The position numbers were made by a program, and so were the translations under genes. A DNA stretch of 44,766 nucleotides from Ruminococcaceae bacterium UBA1405 (GTDB lineage: Bacteria > Bacillota > Clostridia > Oscillospirales > Ruminococcaceae), in the NCBI GenBank assembly GCA_002305685.1, contig DBQB01000066.1, positions 1 through 44,766 on the forward strand. Direction: 5' to 3'. Below are positions 22,719 to 31,875 of the stretch, in pieces. The notes beneath the pieces are model-generated. The model was not told the origin of the DNA, did no database searches, and worked only from the letters and a program-made list of their open reading frames with translations. Each line of letters begins with the position of its first letter. Position 1 is the stretch's first letter.

Positions 22719-25700
22719 TTACAGTACTTTCAGGGTGCTGCCGGTATGGGATGGGGTAACCACAATGCGATGGGGAATGCGTTCCTGCAAAGCCTCCACA
22801 TGGGAGATGACTCCCACCGTGCGGCCGTTGCCGTCGCTGGAAAGGGCGGTGAGGGCGGTGATGGCGCTCTCCAGCGCCACAGGGTCCAGCGAGCCGAAGC
22901 CTTCGTCGATAAAGATGGTCTCAATGCAGACCCCGCCGGCAAACATACCGGCTACATCCGCCAGCCCCAGCGCCAAAGCCAAGGCGGCCTGAAACGACTC
23001 TCCGCCGGACAGGGTGGAGATATGCCGCTGCTGTCCGGTGTAACTGTCAAACACCTCCAGGTCCAATCCGGAAGCACGACCATAACGTTCCTTTTCCTCC
23101 CGGCGCTGTAGGCTGTACCGTCCATCTGTCATCCGATGCAGACGGAGATTGGCCAGTTTGGTGACATTTTCAAAATAAGAAGCCAGGACATACCGCTCGA
23201 ACGAGAGCTTTTGCCCATTGTTGCCGGTGGCGATGCGGGCAAGCTCCCCGATGTCGGTATATTGGGAATCCAACCGGGCAAGCTCTTGGCAGCAGTCGGA
23301 GATTTTTTCCATCAGCGCTTGATTGGTGGAAAGGCGGGCGGAAAGCTGAATCTGCTGCTGGCTCAGCTGTTCCAGCTGGGTGTCCAGCTGCTGCGCCTGC
23401 CGAAGGATTTCTTCCAGCTGGACCGGCGCCTTTCCCTCCAGCTGTCGGCGCAGCTGGGCGTGGGTGGCCTGGGTCACGCTGAAACGCTGGTGAAGTTCTT
23501 CAAGAAGCTTTTCCAGCTGTGTCATCTTTTCTTCAGACCACTGCTGCTGCTTTTCCCAAAATTCGCTTTCCTCTGTATAGCCGTGTTGAAGGAGCAGTTG
23601 GCGGAAGGAATCCTCCAGAGGAACCAGACGGTCGTTGGCGTTTTGCAGCTGCTGGGCGGTCATATCCAGCAGCTGCCGTGCCCCCTGATGCTGCTGGATC
23701 AGACGGGCCTGCTGGGCCTGGGTTTCACGGCATTGCCGTTCCAGATCGGACTGCTGCTGCCGCAGCTGACGGATGGCTTGGGAGACGGAGGAGGCGGTGT
23801 GTTCTCCCAGTTGCAGCTCGATCGCTTTGAGCTGCTGCTGTTGGGTTTCCAGCGCGCTTTCCAGTCGGTTTTTTTCCTCCGTGGCCTGCTGCAGTGCCTG
23901 ATCGGCCTGCTCTGTATCGCTTTGCCGGGGATCGTCCAAAGCTTTTTGTTCTCCAAAGGCAAGCAGCTGCTGTTCCAGTGGGTTCAGAGAGAGATGAACC
24001 GAGAGCAGGATATCCTCCAGCTGTCCCATCTGCTGGGACAAAAGCTGAGGAGTTCGGTTGAGCATCTCCCGGGTAATGGGCTGCTGCGGTTGTTGGCTGA
24101 CCGTTTCCCAGATGCCGGTGAAGCGGGCGAGGGAGCGGGCCAGCTCCTCCGCCTGTCTGCGGCCCTGTTCCAGCGTCTGCTCCATCTGCCGCTGTGTGGC
24201 GTCTACCTGCTGCTGGGTGGGGATTTCCTGGCCGGTGCTGGCCGGGGCGGGATGTTCCCGGGAACCACACACCGGGCAGGGGAGATCCGGCTGTAGGGTT
24301 CCGGCCAGCACCGCCGCCTGTCCCTCCAAAAACAGATGGTAAAGGCTGAGGTACCGGTTTTTTTCCTCCCGATATCGTTTGGCCAGTTCCAGCGTCTTTT
24401 TCTGCTGCGCCGCAATGACGTTCCAGTCGGAGATGGCCTGTTGGGTCTGCTGGTACCGCTGGAGCAGTTTGGCTCGCCGGGAGAGCAGCGCCGACGTTTC
24501 CATCCGCCGCCGCGCCTGTCCCAACGCTTTTTCGGTGGCTGCTTTTGTCTGTTCCAGCTGTTGGTACTGACGGACGCTCTGCTCGAGGCGTAGCTGCTGC
24601 TCCAGCTGCCGGCGGGTATTCTCCAGCTGCTGCTGCCAGAGCGGAAGCTGATCTGCGGTGGAGCGGAAATCCGCCAAAGCCTGTGCGGCCCCGGAAAGGG
24701 TCTGAGTGGCCTGCTGCTGTTGTGCCTGTGCCTGCCGCTTTGTATCCCGGGCAAGCTTCAGGCTCTCTGCACAGCTGCGAAGGGGCGCCTGAGCGCGATA
24801 TTGCTGTAACAGTTCTGCCTGCGCAGAGAGTTGCTGCCGCTGTTTGGTCAGCTGCGCAAGGGTTTGCTGCTGTGCGGCAAGGTTCTCAAACTGCTGGTTG
24901 AGCTGCCGGGCCTGTTCAGGGTGCAGCTGGCTTCGTTTTGCGCTGAGGACGCTGTTTTGCCGCTGCAGTTCTTCAAGCTTATTTTGGTCGCTGGCAATCT
25001 GCTGGAGCAGCAGCTGTTGGGTGACGCTCTCACCGGACGGTGGGGAAAAATCCGGCAGCTGGGCATAGGAAAACAGCGTTTCCAGTGCGGCGCGCTGTTG
25101 TTGGGCGCGATTTTCCAGTCCTTTGGCCTTTGCATCCAACTGCCGGGCGATGGCGTCGAAAAATTGGGTGGAAAAGAGTTTGCGGAAAATTTCCTGTTTT
25201 TCGGTGCTGGGAGCATCCAGCAGGCGGCGAAATTCTCCCTGCGCCAGCATGGCAATCTGTTTAAACTGGATACACGGAAGTCCCAACAGCGCTGTCAGTT
25301 GGGCGTCCACCGCCTTGGTTCCGGTGATTTGTTCTCCGTTGGGCAAAATCAGCTCCGCCTTCTCGCCGATCTGGGTCATGCCGTCCTTATTTCGATTGGG
25401 TCGCAGCTGGCGCGGCTGACGGCGCACATGGTATGTCTCCCCCCGAAGGGAGAAGGTATAGCTTACCTGGCATATGGCCTCCGGCGCAGCGTGCTGGCTG
25501 CGCAGATTGCTGGTTTCCCGGATGCTGCCGCTGGTTTCCCCGTACAGGGCAAAGACAATGGCGTCAAAGATGGAGCTTTTTCCCGAACCGGTGGGTCCGG
25601 TGATCAGGAAGATTCCCTCCTGATTCAGAGTGGCAAAATCGATGGTCTCGGTTGCGGCGTAGGGACCAAAGGCGGTCATCGAAAGGGCGATTGGCTTCAA
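22719..25700 (-). CDS. sbcC: Exonuclease SbcCD, ATPase subunit SbcC
   Basis: 993 residues, SMC/Rad50-like. An N-terminal ATPase half with ITGPTGSGKSSIFDAI, long glutamine-rich coiled coils (about 180-430 and 510-800), a zinc hook CPVCG near residue 474, and the C-terminal half with LSGGESFQAALALALGLAD and IFIDEGFGSLD. With SbcD it cuts hairpins, cruciforms and blocked DNA ends. Start ATG overlaps the SbcD stop as ATGA, so the two subunits are coupled. All ATPase motifs are intact. Confidence 0.95.
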   Translation of the reverse strand: MKPIALSMTAFGPYAATETIDFATLNQEGIFLITGPTGSGKSSIFDAIVFALYGETSGSIRETSNLRSQHAAPEAICQVSYTFSLRGETYHVRRQPRQLRPNRNKDGMTQIGEKAELILPNGEQITGTKAVDAQLTALLGLPCIQFKQIAMLAQGEFRRLLDAPSTEKQEIFRKLFSTQFFDAIARQLDAKAKGLENRAQQQRAALETLFSYAQLPDFSPPSGESVTQQLLLQQIASDQNKLEELQRQNSVLSAKRSQLHPEQARQLNQQFENLAAQQQTLAQLTKQRQQLSAQAELLQQYRAQAPLRSCAESLKLARDTKRQAQAQQQQATQTLSGAAQALADFRSTADQLPLWQQQLENTRRQLEQQLRLEQSVRQYQQLEQTKAATEKALGQARRRMETSALLSRRAKLLQRYQQTQQAISDWNVIAAQQKKTLELAKRYREEKNRYLSLYHLFLEGQAAVLAGTLQPDLPCPVCGSREHPAPASTGQEIPTQQQVDATQRQMEQTLEQGRRQAEELARSLARFTGIWETVSQQPQQPITREMLNRTPQLLSQQMGQLEDILLSVHLSLNPLEQQLLAFGEQKALDDPRQSDTEQADQALQQATEEKNRLESALETQQQQLKAIELQLGEHTASSVSQAIRQLRQQQSDLERQCRETQAQQARLIQQHQGARQLLDMTAQQLQNANDRLVPLEDSFRQLLLQHGYTEESEFWEKQQQWSEEKMTQLEKLLEELHQRFSVTQATHAQLRRQLEGKAPVQLEEILRQAQQLDTQLEQLSQQQIQLSARLSTNQALMEKISDCCQELARLDSQYTDIGELARIATGNNGQKLSFERYVLASYFENVTKLANLRLHRMTDGRYSLQRREEKERYGRASGLDLEVFDSYTGQQRHISTLSGGESFQAALALALGLADVAGMFAGGVCIETIFIDEGFGSLDPVALESAITALTALSSDGNGRTVGVISHVEALQERIPHRIVVTPSHTGSTLKVL

Positions 25701-26917
25701 CCGGCATCCTCCTCCTTTGGACCGGCGGTTTCCCGGTCGTTTTCCAGTTTTTTAATGATCTGTTCCACCAGCTGCCGTCGCTGCGGGGTGAGAGGCTGCT
25801 GCCGGATTTGCTGATAAAAATCTTCAAACAGTTCCAGCGGGGAGAGAGACTGGTGGTTTTCCAGCAGCTGACGGGTCAGCTGGGAAAGGGAAGCCGTCTC
25901 CTCCTCGTCCCGCACCGCAAACCGGATGCCCAGAATGTTGGGAAAGACATCCCGCAGCCGAGCCATTGCCTCCAGCACTGCGCCCTTGTCGGTGAGGGTG
26001 ACCGCCACATAATCCTCGCTGGGAGCAGAGCCACAGGAAGCAGGACGGTTTGCCTCTAGCAGCTGTTCCAGCGTTCCTTTGACGCTGCGCAGATCCCGAA
26101 GAGGAGCGGGGGAGAGCAGTGACGAATGGCTGCATCCCTTTTCCGCCAGTTCTACCAGCAAAAATCCTTTCTGCTGCCTTGCCTCCGACACCGAATATTT
26201 GAGCAATGAACCGGAATAACGGGCGTTTTCCCCAGCGCGTTGGGGGGCATGAAGATGTCCCAGCGCGATGTAATCAAAGATATCGGCGCTCTTGAGATCG
26301 ATGAGATCGCTGCCCCCAATGGAGATTTCCGACTCGGAAAAGATTGCTTCCTGGGCGGCGGCCTGTTGACCGACAGCGCGGTAAAACCCGTGGGCTACCA
26401 GCACATTTCGGCGCCTGGGATCGATGCGGTCAAGGTTATGCTGCATCAGCACTTGGAAGGCATCGTTGCAGGAGCGGATGGTCTGCTGCGGAAACCAGCT
26501 GCGCAGCTGTTCACAGGTAAAATAGGGCAGCAGATAAAAATCCACCGGCCCCAACTGATCGGTGAGGGTCACCCGATAGAGCTCTGGGGAGGCTTCCCCG
26601 CAGATATATAACCCGCTTTCGCAGAACATCCGGCTGCCAAAGGCAAGGCGCTGGGGACTGTCATGGTTTCCGGCGATGGCCAGTACGGGGATGCCGAGGG
26701 TTTGGGTGAGGTGGTAAAGGGTTTCATCCAACAGCGAAACTGCTTGGGCGGAGGGAACGGAGCGGTCATAGAGATCCCCGGCAATCACGATGGCGTCCAC
26801 CTTTTCCTGCTGTGCGCACTCGGCCAGCTGGGAGAGACGGTGGCGCTGGTCACTGAGCAGAGAATATTCGCTGATGGTTCTGCCGAGATGCCAATCGGCG
26901 GTATGCAGAAATTTCAT
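25697..26917 (-). CDS. sbcD: Exonuclease SbcCD, nuclease subunit SbcD
   Basis: 406 residues, Mre11-type manganese phosphoesterase. Motifs: HTADWHLGR at the start, IVIAGDLYDR, AIAGNHDSPQRL, LVAHGFYR and ALGHLHAPQ, which hold the metal ligands. The start at 26917 (MKFLHTADWH) has AAAGGAG six bases upstream; a frame extending to 26956 is rejected because the family begins at the MKFLHTAD segment. First gene of the sbcD-sbcC-fchA-folD run. No clear promoter was seen in the 81 bases upstream, where a strong hairpin sits. Confidence 0.95.
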   Translation of the reverse strand: MKFLHTADWHLGRTISEYSLLSDQRHRLSQLAECAQQEKVDAIVIAGDLYDRSVPSAQAVSLLDETLYHLTQTLGIPVLAIAGNHDSPQRLAFGSRMFCESGLYICGEASPELYRVTLTDQLGPVDFYLLPYFTCEQLRSWFPQQTIRSCNDAFQVLMQHNLDRIDPRRRNVLVAHGFYRAVGQQAAAQEAIFSESEISIGGSDLIDLKSADIFDYIALGHLHAPQRAGENARYSGSLLKYSVSEARQQKGFLLVELAEKGCSHSSLLSPAPLRDLRSVKGTLEQLLEANRPASCGSAPSEDYVAVTLTDKGAVLEAMARLRDVFPNILGIRFAVRDEEETASLSQLTRQLLENHQSLSPLELFEDFYQQIRQQPLTPQRRQLVEQIIKKLENDRETAGPKEEDAG

Positions 26918-26957
26918 ATTGACTCCTTTGGCTTTGACCTGGCGCCTTTCACGCACA

Positions 26958-26984
26958 AGGGGGCTGACCGTTGGTCAGCCCCCT
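26958..26984 (-). terminator. Strong hairpin between the aldo/keto reductase and sbcD
   Basis: A perfect 12-base stem AGGGGGCTGACC (26958-26969) / GGTCAGCCCCCT (26973-26984) with loop GTT. In the minus direction it is followed by CTTGTGCG with few T, so termination may be partial. Confidence 0.55.
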
Positions 26985-26998
26985 GACGGTACCAAAAA

Positions 26999-28042
26999 TC
27001 ATTCCTGTGGGATTTCGTCGGCGTGTTCGGCCAGGAACTTGCGGTAATCTTCCAGATTGTGGCGCAGCAGCGCGGGAGTATCCAGCTCATAGGGACATTT
27101 GCTCTTGCAGTGTCCGCAGTTGATACAGCTGGTGACCTTCTCCATCTTTTCCTGCCACTCCTTGGTGAGAAAACGGCGATAGGGGGAACGGCGCAGCAGA
27201 AACTCCATACGGGCCGCTTCCGGAATGGTGATGCCCATGGGGCAGGGCATACAGTACCCGCAGGAACGGCAGAAATTGCCGGCCAGCTGCACCCGGTCCC
27301 GGGCGATGGCGGCTTTCATCTCGCCGTCCAGCACCGGTGGGCATTTTTCCAGCTCCAGGAACTGGTCCAATTCGCTCATACGCTGAATGCCGTAGATCGG
27401 TACGGCGTTTTCATACTGGCGCATATGCAGGAAGGTAAGGCGGGCGTCGGTGATCAGTCCTCCGGAGAGGGCTTTCATGGCGATAAAGCCCACGTCCTGC
27501 TCTTTGCAGGTTTCCACCAGTTTGACGTCCTTATCGGAGGACAGGTAGTTGAAGGGAAACTGAACGGTGTCGTATTTTCCGGAAAGGGCGGAGTCCATGG
27601 CCACCTGAAGACGGTGATTGGTGATACCGATAAAACGGGTGTATCCCCTCTTTTGCGCTTCCACCAACCCGGCATAGATACCGTCGGGGTTGTCCAGGTC
27701 GCCCAGATCCTGCTGGGAGGGATTGTGTAGCTGCAGGATATCCACATAGTCGGTTTTGAGCATTTTGAGACTGGTTTGGATGTCGGCGAGCACCTGTTCC
27801 TTGGTTTTTCCAGGGGTTTTGGTGGAGATTATAATGTCTTTTCGCACATCGGAAAAGGCGTAACCCAATTTCTCCTCGCTGTCGGTATAGCTTCTGGCGG
27901 TATCATAGTAATTGATGCCGTTTTCATAAGCTTTGCGCAGGATATCCCGGGCTTCGTCGAAGGAGATGCGCTGAATGGGTAGGGCACCAAAGGAGGTTTT
28001 GGTAACCATCAGGCCGGTACGGCCCAGACGCACTTTCATCAT
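26999..28042 (-). CDS. Aldo/keto reductase with C-terminal 2[4Fe-4S] domain
   Basis: 347 residues. The aldo/keto reductase barrel shows YYDTARSYTDSEEKLGYA (catalytic Asp and Tyr), the Lys in ISTKTPGK and His in LQLHNP. The C-terminal region carries two ferredoxin-type clusters: CRSCGYCMPCP and CINCGHCKSKCPY. Such fused oxidoreductases are common in strict anaerobes; the Fe-S part probably passes electrons to the barrel. Substrate unknown. It has its own TTGCAT-N17-TATAAT promoter (28085-28113) and lies divergent from the V-ATPase operon. Confidence 0.9.
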   Translation of the reverse strand: MMKVRLGRTGLMVTKTSFGALPIQRISFDEARDILRKAYENGINYYDTARSYTDSEEKLGYAFSDVRKDIIISTKTPGKTKEQVLADIQTSLKMLKTDYVDILQLHNPSQQDLGDLDNPDGIYAGLVEAQKRGYTRFIGITNHRLQVAMDSALSGKYDTVQFPFNYLSSDKDVKLVETCKEQDVGFIAMKALSGGLITDARLTFLHMRQYENAVPIYGIQRMSELDQFLELEKCPPVLDGEMKAAIARDRVQLAGNFCRSCGYCMPCPMGITIPEAARMEFLLRRSPYRRFLTKEWQEKMEKVTSCINCGHCKSKCPYELDTPALLRHNLEDYRKFLAEHADEIPQE

Positions 28043-28084
28043 ATTGCTGACCCCTTTTCTGGCAGTATGCCGTTTGTTACCTTC

Positions 28085-28113
28085 ATTATAATAGAATTTG
28101 AAACCGGATGCAA
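28085..28113 (-). promoter_or_regulatory. Promoter of the aldo/keto reductase
   Basis: Minus strand TTGCAT (28113-28108), 17 bases, TATAAT (28090-28085); leader about 35 bases. Confidence 0.7.
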
Positions 28114-28165
28114 CAGAAGCACCGGGAGCGTTTTGATGGTTTTTACAGAATTTTACAGGTTATAT

Positions 28166-28230
28166 ATTCCTATTGGGAATTATAAAAGATAAAACAAATG
28201 CTTTTACTGATATGTATTCTGATAAAGAAT
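28166..28230. repeat. Two similar 15-base palindromes 50 bases apart
   Basis: ATTCC-TATTG-GGAAT (28166-28180) and ATTCT-GATAA-AGAAT (28216-28230) share size, symmetry and outer bases, with starts exactly 50 bases apart (about five helical turns). They may be a pair of regulator sites in front of the V-ATPase operon. Confidence 0.35.
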
Positions 28231-28433
28231 TGTATGAATTGGATAGAAATCTGTTCAGGAAATCGTAAAATTAGACGGATTGTCCATTGCGTATGAAAAT
28301 GGAAGGGTATATTATTATATGTGAAACCTCACTGTTCCCAAATTGCGGTTTCTATCAGGGAATATATGAAAAGTTCCGGGGAAGAAAAATGCCCCGGCCT
28401 TGTTGCCAATGTGAAAAAAGGAATGAGATCTGC

Positions 28434-28748
28434 ATGGATACGATTATCAATGAACTGATTTCCTATGATCGTCAGGCAAGGGCGATCATCGAGGAAGCGC
28501 TGCAAGCGAAGGAAAAATCGGAAAAAGAATTGCCTGAGGAGGCAAAACGCCTTTACGATGATTTCCTCAGCCGCGCCAAGGATCGGGTTGCCCGCATTCA
28601 GGAGAGTGTGCAGAGCGACCATGAGGAGGAGATTGCACAGCTGGAGCAATCGTACCAGCTTGCGGTGGATAAACTGAAGGAAACCTATGAAAACAATCGG
28701 GAAAATTGGTGTCAGCAGCTGTTTGAGCGCTGCGTTGCCCAGGAATGA
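28434..28748 (+). CDS. V-type ATPase peripheral stalk subunit G/H
   Basis: 104 residues, almost wholly helical and charged (AIIEEALQAKEKSEKELPEE, then EEEIAQLEQSYQLAVDKLKE), as in the G/H subunit that pairs with subunit E to form the outer stalk. There is no catalytic motif and the family is weakly conserved, so the call leans on its place as first gene of the V-ATPase operon. ATG 28434 is chosen as the first start after AAAAAGGA; spacing is long (about 13). Confidence 0.7.
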   Translation: MDTIINELISYDRQARAIIEEALQAKEKSEKELPEEAKRLYDDFLSRAKDRVARIQESVQSDHEEEIAQLEQSYQLAVDKLKETYENNRENWCQQLFERCVAQE

Positions 28749-28787
28749 TCCTAAGGCCGGATCCGATTTTTTTGTTGGGAGGTGAAG

Positions 28788-29828
28788 ATGAAAATGCTGT
28801 CAAACTTTTCGGATACCGCAATTTTGACCAAAATCCGCGCGATGTACGGAAATCGGCTGACGCCTCAGGATTATACCGAGCTGCTGCACAAACAGACGGT
28901 GGGGGATGTAGCCGCTTATCTGAAAAACCAAACCCATTACCGGGATGTGCTGGCTCAGACTCAGGAAAGCCAGGTTCACCGCGGACAGCTGGAGCATATG
29001 ATCCATATGGAATTGTTCCAGCAGTATCAGCGAATCTTGCGCTTTTGTAAAAGCGGGAACTCTTTTTATGAGGATCTTCTGCATTATGTGGAGGTAAGGC
29101 TGATCAACGAGCGGTTGGGTTATTTTTATACCGGAATCCGGCAGGAGGATATCTCCGGGTTTCCCTCCTATCTCTCCAAGTACCTCTGTTTTAATTCGCT
29201 GGAGCTGATGCGGGCTGAGGATTTTTCTCAGGTTCTCAAGGTTCTGGAACATACGCCGTATTACCGGGTATTAAAGCCCTTGACCCCGCCCAAAGGCGAA
29301 AAGCCGGATCTGCTGCGCTGTGAAAAGGCGTTGGGCGTGATGCTTTACGATCTACGTTTTTCCATTGTTCAGCAGCGGTTTCATGGAGCGACCCGCAAAA
29401 ACCTAAACGCCATCTATTCCACCCAGATGGAACTGATGAATGTGACAACCATCTACCGCATGAAACGGTTTGGCGGATATACGCCACAGGAGATACAGGC
29501 ACAGTTGATTCCCAGCCACAATCGGGTGGAATCCAAGTTGTGGCAACAGATGATTGAAGCGCCGACGGTGGAGGGGGCGATGACGCTGCTCTCCAAATCC
29601 CGGTACTCCAAATATCTGGATGGAGATTATACTTTTATTGAATATACCGCCCAGGCCATCCATTATCATTTGAGCAAGCGTTTTATGACCTTTGCCACCG
29701 ATGCGCCCACCGGCTTTGCCGCCTTCCTGGTGCTCTCTCAGCTGGAGCAGCAGAATATCACCAATGTGATAGAAGGCATCCGGTATCAGATTGCACCGGA
29801 AGAGATCGAAAAACTGCTGATTCTATAA
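28788..29828 (+). CDS. atpC: V-type ATPase subunit C (collar, d-like)
   Basis: 346 residues, helical, of the V-ATPase subunit C/d family that links the central shaft to the membrane rotor. Family features: an N-terminal region with AILTKIRAMYGNRLTPQDYT, VAAYLKNQTHYRDVL, and a later NLNAIYSTQMELMNVTTIYR. Start at 28788 behind GGGAGG; a GTG at 28782 and ATG at 28794 are alternatives. In many clostridial operons this gene lies after K and E; here it precedes I. Confidence 0.85.
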   Translation: MKMLSNFSDTAILTKIRAMYGNRLTPQDYTELLHKQTVGDVAAYLKNQTHYRDVLAQTQESQVHRGQLEHMIHMELFQQYQRILRFCKSGNSFYEDLLHYVEVRLINERLGYFYTGIRQEDISGFPSYLSKYLCFNSLELMRAEDFSQVLKVLEHTPYYRVLKPLTPPKGEKPDLLRCEKALGVMLYDLRFSIVQQRFHGATRKNLNAIYSTQMELMNVTTIYRMKRFGGYTPQEIQAQLIPSHNRVESKLWQQMIEAPTVEGAMTLLSKSRYSKYLDGDYTFIEYTAQAIHYHLSKRFMTFATDAPTGFAAFLVLSQLEQQNITNVIEGIRYQIAPEEIEKLLIL

Positions 29829-29859
29829 AGGATGAATTTGAAATAAGGTGGTGATACAC

Positions 29860-31806
29860 TTGTCGATTGCAAAAATGTCGCTGGTAAACTTAACTGGAAG
29901 CATGGAGCAATTGGATCAAGTTTTACTCAAACTGTCTCGTCAGGAGCATTTCCATCAGGAGCAGGCACCTTTTGTTGCAGGAAATGAAAACGGCTTTGTC
30001 CGGGTTGGGGGAGAAAACCCCTATGCTGCGCTGCTGTCCCAGGCCACCGATGTGGGATTGGCTATGGGATATTCTCTTGAGCGGCAGCCCAATGTCTCGG
30101 GCACCGAAAAAATTGCCGGTCAACAGGAGATGAAACAGTTCCTGGATCGTTTGCAGCAGGCGCTGTCCCGGTTGAGGGAACAGGAACGAGGGCTGAGCGC
30201 TGCGGTGGAACAGCATCAGAATGTTCTGGTGCAGCTGGGGCATATTGAAGGGCTGGATGTGGATGTAGATGAGCTGCTGCGGCTTCAGTATTTGAAGATG
30301 CGGATGGGCAGGCTCTCTGCGGACAGTTTGGCCAAACTCAGTTATTATTCGGACAAACCATTTGTGTTTGTCTCCTTTGATTTTGACGGTCAGTATCATT
30401 GGGGCGCTTATTTTACGGTGGAAGCGGCGGCCCCGGAGATTGACGATATCTTTTCCTCCCTGTTTTTTGAGCCGATGCACGTTTCCAGTGAGATTCACGG
30501 AATGCCCGGTGAGGCCAGAAAATATTTCTTGGATAAGCTGGAGGAGGAGAAACATAATCTGGAGGTTGTGCAGAAAAAGCTGAAGATGCTGCTGGAGGAC
30601 AATCGGGAACAGTTTTTCCATGTTTATGGTCAGCTCAGCTTTTTGCAGGATACCTATGAGATGCGCCGGTACGTCTATGCGCTCAACGGTTTGTTTTACA
30701 TTGTTGGGTTTGTGCCAGCCGACGATATGGACGCCTTTACCAAGGAGATCGAGGAGATTCCTACCGCAAAGGTGCTGGAGCGTCCGGCAGACAGCGATAA
30801 GCGTTTGACGGTGCCGACCAAGCTGAAAAACAACTGGTTTGCAAAACCCTTTGAGATGTTTGTGGAGATGTTTGGAATCCCTACCTACAACGACATCGAC
30901 CCCACCCCCTTTGTGGCGTTCACCTATTCGTTTTTGTTTGGTATGATGTTCGGCGACGTGGGGCAAGGTTTGGTGATCTCGCTGGTAGGCTTCCTGCTTT
31001 GGAAGTATAAAAAGATGGCCCTTGGACGGGTAATGGAACGGATCGGAATCTTTTCCGCTGCCTTCGGCTTTGTCTATGGATCGGTGTTCGGCTTTGAACA
31101 TCTGCTGGATGGTTTCTACCGGATGTTGGGATTTGCCGAAAAACCGGTAGAGGTGATGGCCAATTCCACCACTACGGTGATTTTGCTGGCCGCCGTGGGG
31201 ATGGGCGCTGTACTGATCGCGGTGTGTATCCTGATGAACATCTGCATTGGACTCAAACAGCGGGATCTGGGACGGGCGGTCTTTTCCCAAAACGGCGTTG
31301 CCGGACTGGTGTTTTATCTCTATGTCCTGGCTGCGGCGGTGGGAATGCTGGTGCTGGATATCAATCTGCTTCACCCGGTATGTATCCTGTTGTTTGCGGT
31401 GGTGCCGCTGCTGGCGATCTTCCTCAAGGAAATCATTGAAAAGAAGCTCTCCGGCGCAAAGGACATCAAGCCGGAAGCCGGTATCGGCGGATATATCATC
31501 GAGAACTTCTTTGAGCTGTTTGAGGTGGTGCTGAGCTTTATCACCAATACCATGTCTTTCCTGCGTGTGGGTGGTTTTGTGCTCAGCCATGCCGGAATGA
31601 TGGCGGTGGTCTTTACCCTTTCGGAGATGTTTTCCGCCGGCGCAAGCCCTGTGATTGTGGTCATCGGCAACATCTTTGTAATGTGCATGGAGGGATTGAT
31701 TGTAGGAATTCAGGTGCTTCGTCTGGAATTCTATGAGATCTTCAGCCGTTTCTATGAGGGCGGCGGAAAGCCCTTTGTCCCTGTTTCTCAGCGTGCTGCA
31801 CAGTGA
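29860..31806 (+). CDS. atpI: V-type ATPase subunit I (a-like membrane stator)
   Basis: 648 residues. A cytosolic N-terminal half (about 1-330) with coiled coil holds the outer stalks; a C-terminal half of seven to eight spans forms the ion half-channels. VAFTYSFLFGMMFGDVGQG and FLRVGGFVLSHAGM are the family hallmarks, the second containing the conserved channel arginine. The TTG at 29860 is chosen because the family begins (M)xIxKM and AAGGTGG lies just upstream; GTG at 29848 or 29851 overlaps that site. Confidence 0.9.
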   Translation: MSIAKMSLVNLTGSMEQLDQVLLKLSRQEHFHQEQAPFVAGNENGFVRVGGENPYAALLSQATDVGLAMGYSLERQPNVSGTEKIAGQQEMKQFLDRLQQALSRLREQERGLSAAVEQHQNVLVQLGHIEGLDVDVDELLRLQYLKMRMGRLSADSLAKLSYYSDKPFVFVSFDFDGQYHWGAYFTVEAAAPEIDDIFSSLFFEPMHVSSEIHGMPGEARKYFLDKLEEEKHNLEVVQKKLKMLLEDNREQFFHVYGQLSFLQDTYEMRRYVYALNGLFYIVGFVPADDMDAFTKEIEEIPTAKVLERPADSDKRLTVPTKLKNNWFAKPFEMFVEMFGIPTYNDIDPTPFVAFTYSFLFGMMFGDVGQGLVISLVGFLLWKYKKMALGRVMERIGIFSAAFGFVYGSVFGFEHLLDGFYRMLGFAEKPVEVMANSTTTVILLAAVGMGAVLIAVCILMNICIGLKQRDLGRAVFSQNGVAGLVFYLYVLAAAVGMLVLDINLLHPVCILLFAVVPLLAIFLKEIIEKKLSGAKDIKPEAGIGGYIIENFFELFEVVLSFITNTMSFLRVGGFVLSHAGMMAVVFTLSEMFSAGASPVIVVIGNIFVMCMEGLIVGIQVLRLEFYEIFSRFYEGGGKPFVPVSQRAAQ

Positions 31807-31875
31807 CTGAAAAGCTGCTGTGTTTGACAAAATGATAGCTTTCCTATTTATATAACGTTTATGGAGGAATAACAA

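Larger units (their letters stand above)
28043..28433. other. 391-base divergent control region before the V-ATPase operon
   Basis: AT-rich. Contains the minus promoter of the aldo/keto reductase, a direct repeat of TTTTACAG near 28143-28158, two 5-5-5 palindromes (28166-28180 and 28216-28230), and a small GC hairpin CCGGGG/CCCCGG (28376-28381/28392-28397) 37 bases before the first ATPase gene. No convincing plus-strand -35/-10 pair was found. An in-frame extension of the first subunit to 28287 exists but has no ribosome site. Confidence 0.5.

Noticed and set aside
23136..24296. Plus-strand frames opposite sbcC rich in Leu/Gln
   Set aside because: They arise from the repetitive CAG/CTG codons of the SbcC coiled coil.
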